From JAAYLU01 sp964458805 (lineage in GTDB: Bacteria > Synergistota > Synergistia > Synergistales > Aminobacteriaceae), in assembly GCA_964458805.1 (NCBI GenBank), contig CAYWKH010000101.1, positions 1-7,596 of the forward strand: 7,596 bases of DNA. The letters run 5' to 3'. The notes beneath the pieces were generated by a model. The model saw only the letters and a list, made by a program, of their open reading frames with translations. It had not been told where the DNA came from and did not search any database. Below, piece after piece: positions 1 to 5,670 of this stretch. Position 1 is the first letter of the stretch. Every line of letters starts with the position of its first letter. The position numbers were made by a program, and so were the translations under genes.

Positions 1-620
1 TCCTCGTCATCCTCGTCCTCGTCCTCGATAAGCGGCAGGCCTTTGTCATCCTCTTCCTCTTCGTCCTCGACGAGAGGCATGTCCCCCTCCTCCTCTTCCT
101 CGGGCGCGACCTTCTGCTCGGGGAAGCGCAGGACGTTCTTCACGAAGCTCAGGAACTTCGGATGCAGCTTGGCGAACCACTCGTCGGTCGTGTCGAAGAG
201 GAACACGTACCCGGTCTCGTCCAGCACGAACACGTACATCTCGCCCTTGAGCGTGTCTCGCTGGTTGGAGAAGTGGAAGCGATGGACTATCGCATCCCTT
301 CCGTGCAGCCTCGCGGGCTCGTCCTCGAGGGGGGCGTACTCCGCGAAGCTGGGCATGCTGTTCTCCTTGAGGGCCTCCAGGTACTCCTCCGGGGTCATCT
401 CATCAGGAAGCACCTCCTCCAGGCACAACAGCTCCGCCAGCACCGTACCCTTCTCCTGGTACACCAGGTACTGTTTTATAGACTCGTGCGCGGGCTCTCC
501 CTCGCTCCACCCTGAGGGCAGCACGCCCAGCGTGATCTCGCCGCCGGTCGCCGCGCCCGGAAGGGCTACCAGTGTCAAAAGCGCCGAAACCAATACCACG
601 GAGTAAAACAGCCTTCGCAT
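1..620 (-). CDS. Exported protein with PsbP/Mog1-like domain and acidic tail (partial)
   Basis: This reading frame starts at ATG 620 and runs off the left edge after 206 codons, so the C-terminus is missing. An AAGGGGG Shine-Dalgarno at 629-635, 8 bases upstream, fixes the start. Residues 1-27 look like a Sec signal peptide (MRR, then a hydrophobic run to about residue 20, then small residues). Residues 29-168 align without gaps to residues 29-168 of the protein encoded at 1460-2509, about 44% identical by hand count. Shared points include LP.GW, EPxxxSI, LEE.LP, HG.DA.VH.F, V.DET.Y and WF.K..PKF. From about residue 173 it is almost entirely Glu/Asp with two related blocks (MPLVEDEEEE and LPLIEDEDED). 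By analogy with the paralogue a second domain may follow beyond the window. The domain resembles the PsbP/DUF1795 group of small secreted alpha-beta domains, which is a fold-level guess. Function is unknown. It probably has its own promoter at 717-725. Confidence 0.85.
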   Translation of the reverse strand, partial: MRRLFYSVVLVSALLTLVALPGAATGGEITLGVLPSGWSEGEPAHESIKQYLVYQEKGTVLAELLCLEEVLPDEMTPEEYLEALKENSMPSFAEYAPLEDEPARLHGRDAIVHRFHFSNQRDTLKGEMYVFVLDETGYVFLFDTTDEWFAKLHPKFLSFVKNVLRFPEQKVAPEEEEEGDMPLVEDEEEEDDKGLPLIEDEDEDDE

Positions 621-628
621 TTTTAATT

Positions 629-635
629 CCCCCTT
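629..635 (-). promoter_or_regulatory. G-rich Shine-Dalgarno AAGGGGG for the gene at 1-620
   Basis: AAGGGGG lies 8 bases before ATG 620. The same heptamer, with A-A-G then five or six G, precedes all five exported-protein genes (1425-1431, 2517-2524, 3295-3301 and 4202-4208 for the others). The plus-strand genes instead use GGAGGAGG-type sites. Confidence 0.7.
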
Positions 636-716
636 GATGAGTATCGGGTCCCTTGGGCCAGGATCAGCGGCGTAAGGACGCGTCGCGGGCGTCGAACGAC
701 ACCCGGCGTTGAGGCA

Positions 717-725
717 ATTTTAGCA
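717..725 (-). promoter_or_regulatory. Extended -10 promoter element TGCTAAAAT
   Basis: On the minus strand this reads TGCTAAAATTGCC, an extended -10 (TGnTAAAAT) about 97 bases before the start at 620. I see no convincing -35, which extended -10 promoters can lack. Near-identical copies occur at 2603-2611 and 4242-4250, in each case upstream of the first gene of a minus-strand unit. That position supports a promoter role. It lies downstream of the stop at 755, so it separates the 755-1417 gene from the one at 1-620. Confidence 0.55.
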
Positions 726-754
726 CAGACTTCAGGCTGCGCGCCGCCACGCGA

Positions 755-1417
755 TCACCACGAGGAGTACTCGGGGCGAAGATACTGCTCGAGATCGCCG
801 ATCGGCAGGGCGAACTCCGGCTGACCGGAGGCGTGCGGCGTGAACTGGGTGTCCGTCCAGAAGAGGACCAGCTCCCCTGGGCGCAGGAAGAACTGGTCGG
901 AGTACTCCAGCACGTCCGGGTACTCCTCGTCGTCGAACACCATGAGTCCTTCGTCCTCCACCTGCCTGTCGATCTCGCAGGAGACCAGCCAGTTGACGGC
1001 ATCGCGCCAGCCAGTCCCCGTCAGGAACAGGTCCTCGAGCAGGATTTCGTCACCGGTCCTGGAGTCGAACGTTATCCCCCGCCTGCTGCTGGACGGGTGA
1101 GCCGCGCCCTCGAAGTCGACCATTCCCGTGAAGGAGAAGCTGAGAAGGGCGCCCCTCTTCAGCTCGGCCTTACCCTGGACGATGAGCTGGCGCGGTTCCT
1201 CCACGTCGGCAAGGGCCATGACCTCGTCCTCGACCAGGGCGGCCAGGGCCTCGTTCACGACCTCCTCCACCTCCGCGCTCACCCCCCTGACCACCGGGGT
1301 CACAAGGGTCTTCGCCCCCAGGACCTGCTTCCGGTAGGTCACCGTGGCCCCGCAGGCGGCCCCGGCCAACCACGCGAACAGCGTCAAACCGACAACGCAC
1401 ACGCGAAAAGCGCGCAT
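755..1417 (-). CDS. DUF3298 / RsiV-like exported protein
   Basis: 220 residues. Two starts are possible, GTG 1423 and ATG 1417. The AAGGGGG site at 1425-1431 is only 1 base from the GTG but 7 from the ATG, so ATG 1417 is preferred. Residues 1-24 form a signal peptide (MRAFR, then a hydrophobic run). Cys22 follows GAA, which is not a good lipobox, so ordinary signal-peptidase cleavage is more likely. The mature part fits the DUF4163/DUF3298 architecture found in RsiV-type anti-sigma factors and PdaC-type secreted proteins. Diagnostic pieces are GAAHP (104-108), DSRTGDEILLEDLF (118-131), FFLRPGELVLFW (176-187) and TPHASGQPEFALPIGDL (193-209). No membrane anchor or cytoplasmic sigma-binding part is present, so it is not itself an RsiV; the domain may bind ligand or peptidoglycan in the periplasm (inference). 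It follows the 1460-2509 gene by about 42 bases and is probably co-transcribed with it. Confidence 0.85.
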   Translation of the reverse strand: MRAFRVCVVGLTLFAWLAGAACGATVTYRKQVLGAKTLVTPVVRGVSAEVEEVVNEALAALVEDEVMALADVEEPRQLIVQGKAELKRGALLSFSFTGMVDFEGAAHPSSSRRGITFDSRTGDEILLEDLFLTGTGWRDAVNWLVSCEIDRQVEDEGLMVFDDEEYPDVLEYSDQFFLRPGELVLFWTDTQFTPHASGQPEFALPIGDLEQYLRPEYSSW

Positions 1418-1459
1418 ATCCACACCCCCTTCTTCAACTCGGCCGGCCGTGCCGTCCCT

Positions 1460-2509
1460 CTACTTCTTCTCTATCCTCACGCTGCACAGCATCTCCTTGA
1501 TCCATCCGGAGGAGGCGTTGTACTCCTTCTTCGGCACCTGGAGCAATATGCCTGCGCCCGTGCCCTCCCAGACGGCCGTGAGCACTACCAGCTTCACGCC
1601 GTCCTCGCTGTCCGAGTACAGGGTGATCGGGATGACGCCGCCGCCGCACCTCAGAGTGCTCGCTCCGATGCGCGACAGATCCCCGGTGTACTTTCCGAAC
1701 ATTGTCTCCGTCTGCTCCTGGCTGTCCTGCATGGAGACTATCATCTCGAAGTTCTTCGGCCCCAGGGCCTCCAACCAGTTGTAGTCATTTACCATTTGCC
1801 CCTTCGTCCACCCCTCGGGCAGGGTTATGTAAAGGTTCTCCCTCGCGCTGCCGAGGAAGGCCGCCTCGGCGTCTGCATCTTCTTCGTCGTCCTCGAACTC
1901 GGGCATCACGATTTCGTCGTCATCGTCGTCCAATATCTCTTCCTCCGGCTCCGGCTTTGGCTCGGGCTTCGGCTTCGGCTTCGGCTTGGGTTCGGGGGCT
2001 TGCGCGCCGGGGATCTTGACCGCCTCGTCGATGAACTGGCGGAACTTCGGCTGCATCTTCTTGAACCAGGTCTCGGAAGAGTCGAACAGGAGGATGTACG
2101 CGGTCTCGTCGATCACGAACGCGTACACCTCCGCCTTGATCGTCTCCTGCGGCCCGGTGAAGGTGAAGTGGTGCACGGCCGCGTCCAACCCGTGAATCTT
2201 CGTCGCCTCGTCGTCCAGCGGGACGTAGTCCTTGAAGCCGGGCGCCAGGTGCTTTTTCATCTCCTTCATGTAGTCCCCGGGCCTGTAATGCTCCGGAAGC
2301 TCCTCCTCCAGCATCGACAGTTCGATGCGCACGATTCCCTTCATCTCGTAGACGAAGTACCTGTCGATGGATGCATCGATCGGCTCCCTCTCGGCCCAGC
2401 CCTTGGGGAGCTTCCCGATCGAGGGTTCCTCGGCGCCGGCGGCGCCGGCCATGACCGCAAGGACGACTAACACAAAAACCAGCATCGCGGAGCAGGAAAA
2501 CCTCTTCAC
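1460..2509 (-). CDS. Exported two-domain protein with Lys-Pro and acidic linker
   Basis: 349 residues with a GTG start at 2509, chosen because an AAGGGGGG site (2517-2524) sits 7 bases upstream. Residues 1-26 are a clear signal peptide (MKRF, long hydrophobic core, cleavage near AGA-AEE). Residues 29-168 form a domain shared with the protein encoded at 1-620. Residues 171-216 are a low-complexity linker: a Lys-Pro/Glu-Pro run (174-188), then Asp/Glu (189-214). Residues 218-349 form a second domain beginning ENLYITLPEGW and ending in a basic tail. Its LPEGW opening echoes LPKGW in domain 1, so both may belong to the same PsbP/DUF1795-like class (inference). A KP-rich spacer is typical of proteins that span periplasm or cell wall. 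Transcription probably starts from the extended -10 at 2603-2611, and the DUF3298 gene follows in the same unit. No enzymatic motif is visible and the function is unknown. Confidence 0.85.
   Translation of the reverse strand: MKRFSCSAMLVFVLVVLAVMAGAAGAEEPSIGKLPKGWAEREPIDASIDRYFVYEMKGIVRIELSMLEEELPEHYRPGDYMKEMKKHLAPGFKDYVPLDDEATKIHGLDAAVHHFTFTGPQETIKAEVYAFVIDETAYILLFDSSETWFKKMQPKFRQFIDEAVKIPGAQAPEPKPKPKPKPEPKPEPEEEILDDDDDEIVMPEFEDDEEDADAEAAFLGSARENLYITLPEGWTKGQMVNDYNWLEALGPKNFEMIVSMQDSQEQTETMFGKYTGDLSRIGASTLRCGGGVIPITLYSDSEDGVKLVVLTAVWEGTGAGILLQVPKKEYNASSGWIKEMLCSVRIEKK
1946..1996. repeat. Hexanucleotide tandem repeat encoding a Lys-Pro/Glu-Pro linker
   Basis: On the plus strand GGCTTC occurs three times back to back (1965-1982), followed by GGCTTG (1983-1988), with diverged copies on both sides. 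It encodes the alternating K/E-P spacer (about residues 174-188) of the 1460-2509 protein. Each copy is six bases, so gain or loss of a unit would stay in frame and change linker length. Confidence 0.75.
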
Positions 2510-2602
2510 TATTAATCCCCCCTTGCATGATGGCGGCTCCCGTACCGGATCGGCGAAATGCTCCCCCTGTCGACGCCCGCGCCGGGGTGCCGCATTTTGG
2601 CA

Positions 2603-2631
2603 ATTTTAGCACTTATTCCGCTGTCGGAGAA
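2603..2631 (-). promoter_or_regulatory. Promoter for the 2509->755 unit (extended -10)
   Basis: The minus strand carries TGCTAAAAT (2611-2603) followed by TGCCAAAAT. A weak -35 candidate, TTCTCC (2631-2626), is spaced 17 bases from TAAAAT. It lies between the stop of the gene at 2666 and the GTG at 2509, giving a leader of roughly 85-95 bases. The 13-base core TGCTAAAATTGCC is identical to the copy at 717. Confidence 0.6.
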
Positions 2632-2665
2632 GCCGTCCCCCGGACATGGGCGCGGCCTGCAAGGG

Positions 2666-3283
2666 CTACTTCTTTCGCCTCTGGATGAACTTCTCCAGCT
2701 TGCGGACGTGCTCCTCGACCACTGTATCGTGGAGTATCGAGAGCCCCTCGTGGTATTTCACCAGGGCCTCCTCGTACCTCTCCGCCAGCTGCAGCTCCGC
2801 CGCCTGCCGCCAGACCGCCTCGGCCCGGCTTCGGGGATCCCCCTCGGGCTCCGCGGCGGGCACCGTTGGTTCCTCCGCAACAGCGGCACGCCCCGCCCGC
2901 TCCTCCAGGTCAATGATGTAGGCCTCCACGGCCGGATCCGCGTGCATCGGCAGGCTCTCCCGGTACTTCGCCGCCGCCCCCGGCAGGTCGCCGTCGTCCT
3001 CGAGGCGTTCGGCCTCCTCGCGCAGGGACAGGGCCCTCTTAAGCCGCGCAAGTTCGGCTTCAAGCGGCGAAAGGGCTGTTTCCTCGTCCTTTTCGACACG
3101 CGCCGGCGCCGGGGGAGGTGTATCGGCAGGACCGGCCTCCAGGGCGCCCGCGCCCGCAAACAGCAACGCCGACAAAACCAGCATGCAGACGGCCGAGGCC
3201 CGCACCCGCCGAGGCACTCGGCCCCGCCCGTTCCCCCGGCCTGCGGGCGCGCCACCACACCACCTATCGACCGTCCTTTTCAT
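2666..3283 (-). CDS. Exported TPR-like repeat protein
   Basis: 205 residues from ATG 3283. An in-frame TTG at 3313 exists, but the AAGGGGGAGGG site at 3291-3301 lies 7 bases before ATG 3283, and the related gene at 3310-4191 has the same arrangement. The N-terminus has a long Arg/Gly-rich n-region (1-29), a hydrophobic core (30-47) and probable cleavage near AGALEAG. After a Pro/Ala spacer come two related helical units. Residues 85-128 contain LREEAERLEDDGDLPGA, YRESL and DP; residues 157-198 contain WRQAAEL, YEEALVKYHEGL and a charged tail. The W/A-Y-A-L spacing is that of TPR repeats, although each unit is longer than the canonical 34 residues. The end (KFIQRRKK) is strongly basic. It lies 27 bases after the 3310-4191 gene in the same direction, which suggests an operon. 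Function is unknown; TPR-like repeats usually hold protein partners. Confidence 0.8.
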   Translation of the reverse strand: MKRTVDRWCGGAPAGRGNGRGRVPRRVRASAVCMLVLSALLFAGAGALEAGPADTPPPAPARVEKDEETALSPLEAELARLKRALSLREEAERLEDDGDLPGAAAKYRESLPMHADPAVEAYIIDLEERAGRAAVAEEPTVPAAEPEGDPRSRAEAVWRQAAELQLAERYEEALVKYHEGLSILHDTVVEEHVRKLEKFIQRRKK

Positions 3284-3301
3284 GAATGCGCCCTCCCCCT
3301 T
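3283..3301 (-). promoter_or_regulatory. Shine-Dalgarno deciding the start of the TPR-like gene
   Basis: AAGGGGGAGGG followed by a 7-base spacer (CGCATTC) and ATG 3283. The block GGGGGAGG-n-GCATTCATGAAAAG recurs almost unchanged before ATG 4191, so the start region was duplicated together with the signal peptide. Confidence 0.7.
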
Positions 3302-3309
3302 AATCTTCC

Positions 3310-4191
3310 TCAAGGTCGCACCTCCTGCCCCTGGCCTCCCCCGCTCAACAAGTACCCGCCAGTGACCAGCGCGCCACCCGTCCGGGCGGCCCCGGCCGCG
3401 AGGCGCTCCAGGGCGGCTATCCTGTCGCGAAGGGGCTGAAGGTCGGGGCGGTGGCGGGATTCAGGCCCGGACTCGAGCTCTCGCGCCATTCGCTCCAGCT
3501 CCGGGTCCGGGTAGATCTCAAGGCTTCTCCTGAACGAGAGCAAAGCGCCAGGGAGGTCGCCCCCGCGCTTCATGCGCCAACCCTCCTCCCTCAGCGCGAG
3601 CGCTCTTTCGAGCAGGGCTATGCGCTCGCGCAGCGCATCGTTCGACGGAGGCGCGGTCCCGCCCGTGAGGATCGCATCTTCGGACTGGATCGGAGTGCTC
3701 GCACCGGCCTTTTCAACGGGCCTGTCGATCTCCCGAACCACCTCCGAATCATCCTCCCGCCGAGCCTCTCCGAACTCCTCCGAACTGCCCGCCATTACGA
3801 CTTTTCCAGAATCCGCGACCGTCACGCACCAGGCGGAATGAACGCCGCCGTCCCCCAGGGCTTTCTTGTCGGCGCGAATCCTGCCGAGGGGCTTCCCGGT
3901 CAGCGAGAAGCGATGCACGCCAGGGTCGTCGGAAAACCACTCGTCGAGGACGCAGAGAGAGCCGTCCGGCGCGAAGCCCATGGACCTCGGATTATTGAGG
4001 ATTCCGTCGTTCAGCTCCGGGCGAGGCTCGTACCTTGAGGCGACCTCAAGAGCGTCCGCCCGTGCGAGCAGCGGTGCCGTCAAAACCAGCACGCAAGCGG
4101 CCGCGATCCGCACGTGCGCAGACAGCAGGCCCCGCGGGCGCCCCACCGCCGCGACCGACCCGTCGCTTCGCCCATAGACCGCTCTTTTCAT
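3310..4191 (-). CDS. Exported protein with NHL-like repeat and TPR-like unit
   Basis: 293 residues from ATG 4191, supported by AAGGGGGAGGAG at 4197-4208 (5 bases from the end of the run, 10 from the five-G core); an upstream in-frame ATG at 4251 lacks such a site. Residues 1-47 form a signal peptide with a long n-region, clearly related to that of the 2666-3283 protein (MKR, V, then R/G-rich, then an A-C-LVL core, then ALE). Residues 66-105 read like one NHL beta-propeller repeat (NPRSMGFAPDGSLCVLDEWF, then VHRFSLTGKPLGRI), with a weaker second unit at 117-140 (VTVADSGKVVMAG). One or two blades cannot close a propeller, so this is a partial or divergent domain. After an acidic spacer, residues 185-240 carry a coiled-coil/TPR-like unit (LREEGWRMKRGGDLPGA, RRSLEIYPDPELER) matching units of the neighbour. 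The C-terminus is Gly-rich. It is the first gene of a likely two-gene unit. Function is unknown. Confidence 0.78.
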   Translation of the reverse strand: MKRAVYGRSDGSVAAVGRPRGLLSAHVRIAAACVLVLTAPLLARADALEVASRYEPRPELNDGILNNPRSMGFAPDGSLCVLDEWFSDDPGVHRFSLTGKPLGRIRADKKALGDGGVHSAWCVTVADSGKVVMAGSSEEFGEARREDDSEVVREIDRPVEKAGASTPIQSEDAILTGGTAPPSNDALRERIALLERALALREEGWRMKRGGDLPGALLSFRRSLEIYPDPELERMARELESGPESRHRPDLQPLRDRIAALERLAAGAARTGGALVTGGYLLSGGGQGQEVRP

Positions 4192-4241
4192 GAATGCTCC
4201 TCCCCCTTCGCCGAATTCTATCTCAAGGGCCGCTTTTGGCA

Positions 4242-4270
4242 ATTTTAACACGGTTTCTCACCTCAAGAAA
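4242..4270 (-). promoter_or_regulatory. Promoter for the 4191->2666 unit (extended -10)
   Basis: The minus strand reads TGTTAAAATTGCCAAAA, with TAAAAT at 4247-4242. A weak -35 candidate is TTTCTT (4270-4265) at 17 bases, or TTCTTG at 16. It differs by one base from the two other copies in the window and lies about 50 bases before ATG 4191. It is back to back with the plus-strand promoter near 4301. Confidence 0.6.
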
Positions 4271-4300
4271 GTGCGATGCTCGCGTCGAAAGTACTGCCCG

Positions 4301-4309
4301 TGCTACAAT
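4301..4309 (+). promoter_or_regulatory. Extended -10 promoter TGCTACAAT for the glycosylase gene
   Basis: TGCTACAAT is a near-consensus extended -10, about 40 bases before ATG 4348. No good -35 is visible at 16-18 bases upstream. Its core lies about 60 bases from the oppositely oriented -10 at 4242-4247, so both units may share upstream DNA. Confidence 0.5.
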
Positions 4310-4347
4310 CGTTACGAACGAGGATCAGGACCGGAGGAGGATCGGTG

Positions 4348-4917
4348 ATGGCAAGCGCCGGGGTCGCAGAGACAAACGAGAGCATTTTGATACATGTCCG
4401 AAGCTTCCCTCCGGCGTCCAACCCCGACGCAGCGGCGCTGATCCTGGGCAGCATGCCCGGCGAGGCCTCGCTGAGGGCGGGACAGTACTACGCACACCCG
4501 CGCAACGCCTTCTGGCCCGTTATGCAGGCGGTGCTGGGCATCGGGACGGAGCTTCCGTACGAGGATAGGATCGCCGCCCTGATCGCAAGGCGCGCGGCGC
4601 TGTGGGACGTGCTGGCATCCTGCGTGCGGCCCGGAAGCCTCGACTCGGACATAGTGGACTCCACCGCCGAGCCCAACGACCTGCCGGGCTTTCTCGACGA
4701 ACATCCGCTGGTGCGCACGGTCTTCTTCAACGGCGCGAAGGCCGAGCAGGCCTGGAGAAGGCACGTCTCGCCCGTTTTGCCGGGTTCGCCGCTCCGCCTC
4801 GTCCGCCTGCCCTCCACCAGCCCGGCCAACGCGTCGTACAGCCTGGAGCGGAAGACCGAGGCGTGGCGAGCGGTCGAGGTCGCGATCGAAGTCCCGCCGG
4901 AGGGGAGACGACTATGA
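4348..4917 (+). CDS. Family 6 DNA glycosylase (hypoxanthine/deoxyinosine-DNA glycosylase)
   Basis: 189 residues. ATG 4348 is chosen because GGAGGAGG (4333-4340) lies 7 bases upstream; the frame is open back to an ATG at 4276 that has no such site. The protein matches the hypoxanthine-DNA glycosylase branch of the uracil-DNA glycosylase superfamily. These enzymes cut the N-glycosidic bond of deaminated adenine (deoxyinosine) to start base-excision repair in the cytoplasm. Recognisable segments are ILGSMPGEASL (32-42, active-site loop region), YYAHPRNAFW (47-56), ALWDVLASCVRPGSLDSDI (84-102), VFFNGAKAEQAW (125-136) and RLPSTSPANAS (153-163, the DNA-binding loop). Length is usual for the family. 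The family normally begins near the IHVRSFPP segment, so the first 13 residues are an extension, and they resemble the start of the next protein. The stop overlaps the methyltransferase start (ATGA, 4914-4917), so the two are translationally coupled. Confidence 0.9.
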   Translation: MASAGVAETNESILIHVRSFPPASNPDAAALILGSMPGEASLRAGQYYAHPRNAFWPVMQAVLGIGTELPYEDRIAALIARRAALWDVLASCVRPGSLDSDIVDSTAEPNDLPGFLDEHPLVRTVFFNGAKAEQAWRRHVSPVLPGSPLRLVRLPSTSPANASYSLERKTEAWRAVEVAIEVPPEGRRL

Positions 4918-5579
4918 CAAGAGCCAGGGTCATCGAGACAAACGAAGGCATCCAGAACGAAATAACGGTGGATATTTACGACAGGTTCGCACGAATCATG
5001 AGGGACAAGGGATGGCTCGACGTGGACAGCCTGATGAGCGCGGGGCTTGAGGCGGGGCGCGCCCTCGAGGTAGGGCCGGGACCCGGCTACGTCGGGCTCG
5101 AATGGCTGAAAAGACAGGGGGAGAATGCGAGGCTTACAGGGCTTGAGATAAGCCCTGCGATGATCAAAATAGCCCGCAATAACGCCCGCGAGTACGGCCT
5201 TGACGGCAGGACGGAGTACGTCCTTGGCGACGCCATGAACATGCCGTTCACGGACGGCTGCTTCGACTCGGTCTTCTCGAACGGCTCCCTCCACGAGTGG
5301 GAGGACCCGGCGAGGGGCTTCCGCGAGATCCTGCGGGTTCTGCGGCCCGGCGGGAAATTCTGCGTCTGCGACCTCAGGCGCGACGCGGGCCCGCTGAAAA
5401 AGTGGATGATCTACGCCATGACCAGGCCAAAGGAGATTCGCCCCGGCTTTCTGACCTCGTTCAACGCCTCGTACACTACGGGTGAGATGGCCGAGATCCT
5501 GGACCGGGCGGGACTGCGCGGATGCGAGCTGCGCAGGGAGTTCTTCGGGATGAGCATCATCGGGTCGAAGGCCGGTTGA
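4914..5579 (+). CDS. Class I SAM-dependent methyltransferase
   Basis: 221 residues from ATG 4914, which overlaps the preceding stop by four bases; GGAGGGGAG lies just upstream. The Rossmann-fold landmarks are in order. Motif I is ALEVGPGPGYVGLEWL (50-65). The acidic residue after beta-2 is in LTGLEISPAMIKIARNNA (74-91). Motif II/III is YVLGDAMNMPF (102-112), and the post-motif region is FDSVFSNGSLHEWEDP (117-132), then EILRVLRPGGKFCVCDL (138-154). This is the Methyltransf_11 (UbiE/Coq5-like) layout. The N-terminal IYDRFARIMRDKGWLDVDSL segment also fits that group. The substrate cannot be read from sequence; small molecules, quinones or tellurite-type substrates are all possible. Pairing with a DNA glycosylase does not prove that it acts on DNA, and no DNA-methylase DPPY-type motif is present. 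No terminator was found after it. Confidence 0.9.
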   Translation: MTRARVIETNEGIQNEITVDIYDRFARIMRDKGWLDVDSLMSAGLEAGRALEVGPGPGYVGLEWLKRQGENARLTGLEISPAMIKIARNNAREYGLDGRTEYVLGDAMNMPFTDGCFDSVFSNGSLHEWEDPARGFREILRVLRPGGKFCVCDLRRDAGPLKKWMIYAMTRPKEIRPGFLTSFNASYTTGEMAEILDRAGLRGCELRREFFGMSIIGSKAG

Positions 5580-5670
5580 ACAGGTACGCTTTCGGAGCTT
5601 GGTATGCGACGCGCCGCGAATCAAATCCGCACCTTTCCCGCCGCGCCGAGTTTTCTCTTGTCCTGTTCGG
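5580..5670. other. Short convergent intergenic gap
   Basis: Ninety-one bases between the convergent methyltransferase and rhuM genes. I looked for a shared bidirectional terminator and for a tRNA and found neither. A weak G+C-rich inverted element near 5611-5625 has a mismatch and no T-run. Confidence 0.5.

Noticed and set aside
1..120. CTC/GTC-rich repeat at the left edge as a simple-sequence or regulatory element
   Set aside because: It is fully explained as the antisense of Glu/Asp codons in the acidic tail of the exported protein.
833..2470. Plus-strand 545-codon open frame opposite the DUF3298 and two-domain genes
   Set aside because: It is antisense to two well-supported genes with signal peptides and ribosome sites. 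Its His/Leu/Arg-rich composition is typical of the antisense strand of G+C-rich coding DNA, and it has no domain.
2630..2665. Hairpin GTCC-GGG-GGAC as a terminator after the TPR-like gene
   Set aside because: The four-pair stem is too short and no U-run follows on the minus strand.
4276..4347. Longer glycosylase start at ATG 4276
   Set aside because: It would overlap the predicted -10 promoter and has no ribosome site, and the extra residues have no counterpart in the family.
4488..5624. Minus-strand 378-codon open frame opposite the glycosylase and methyltransferase
   Set aside because: The plus-strand genes have unmistakable motifs across the same DNA. The antisense frame has no ribosome site or recognisable domain.
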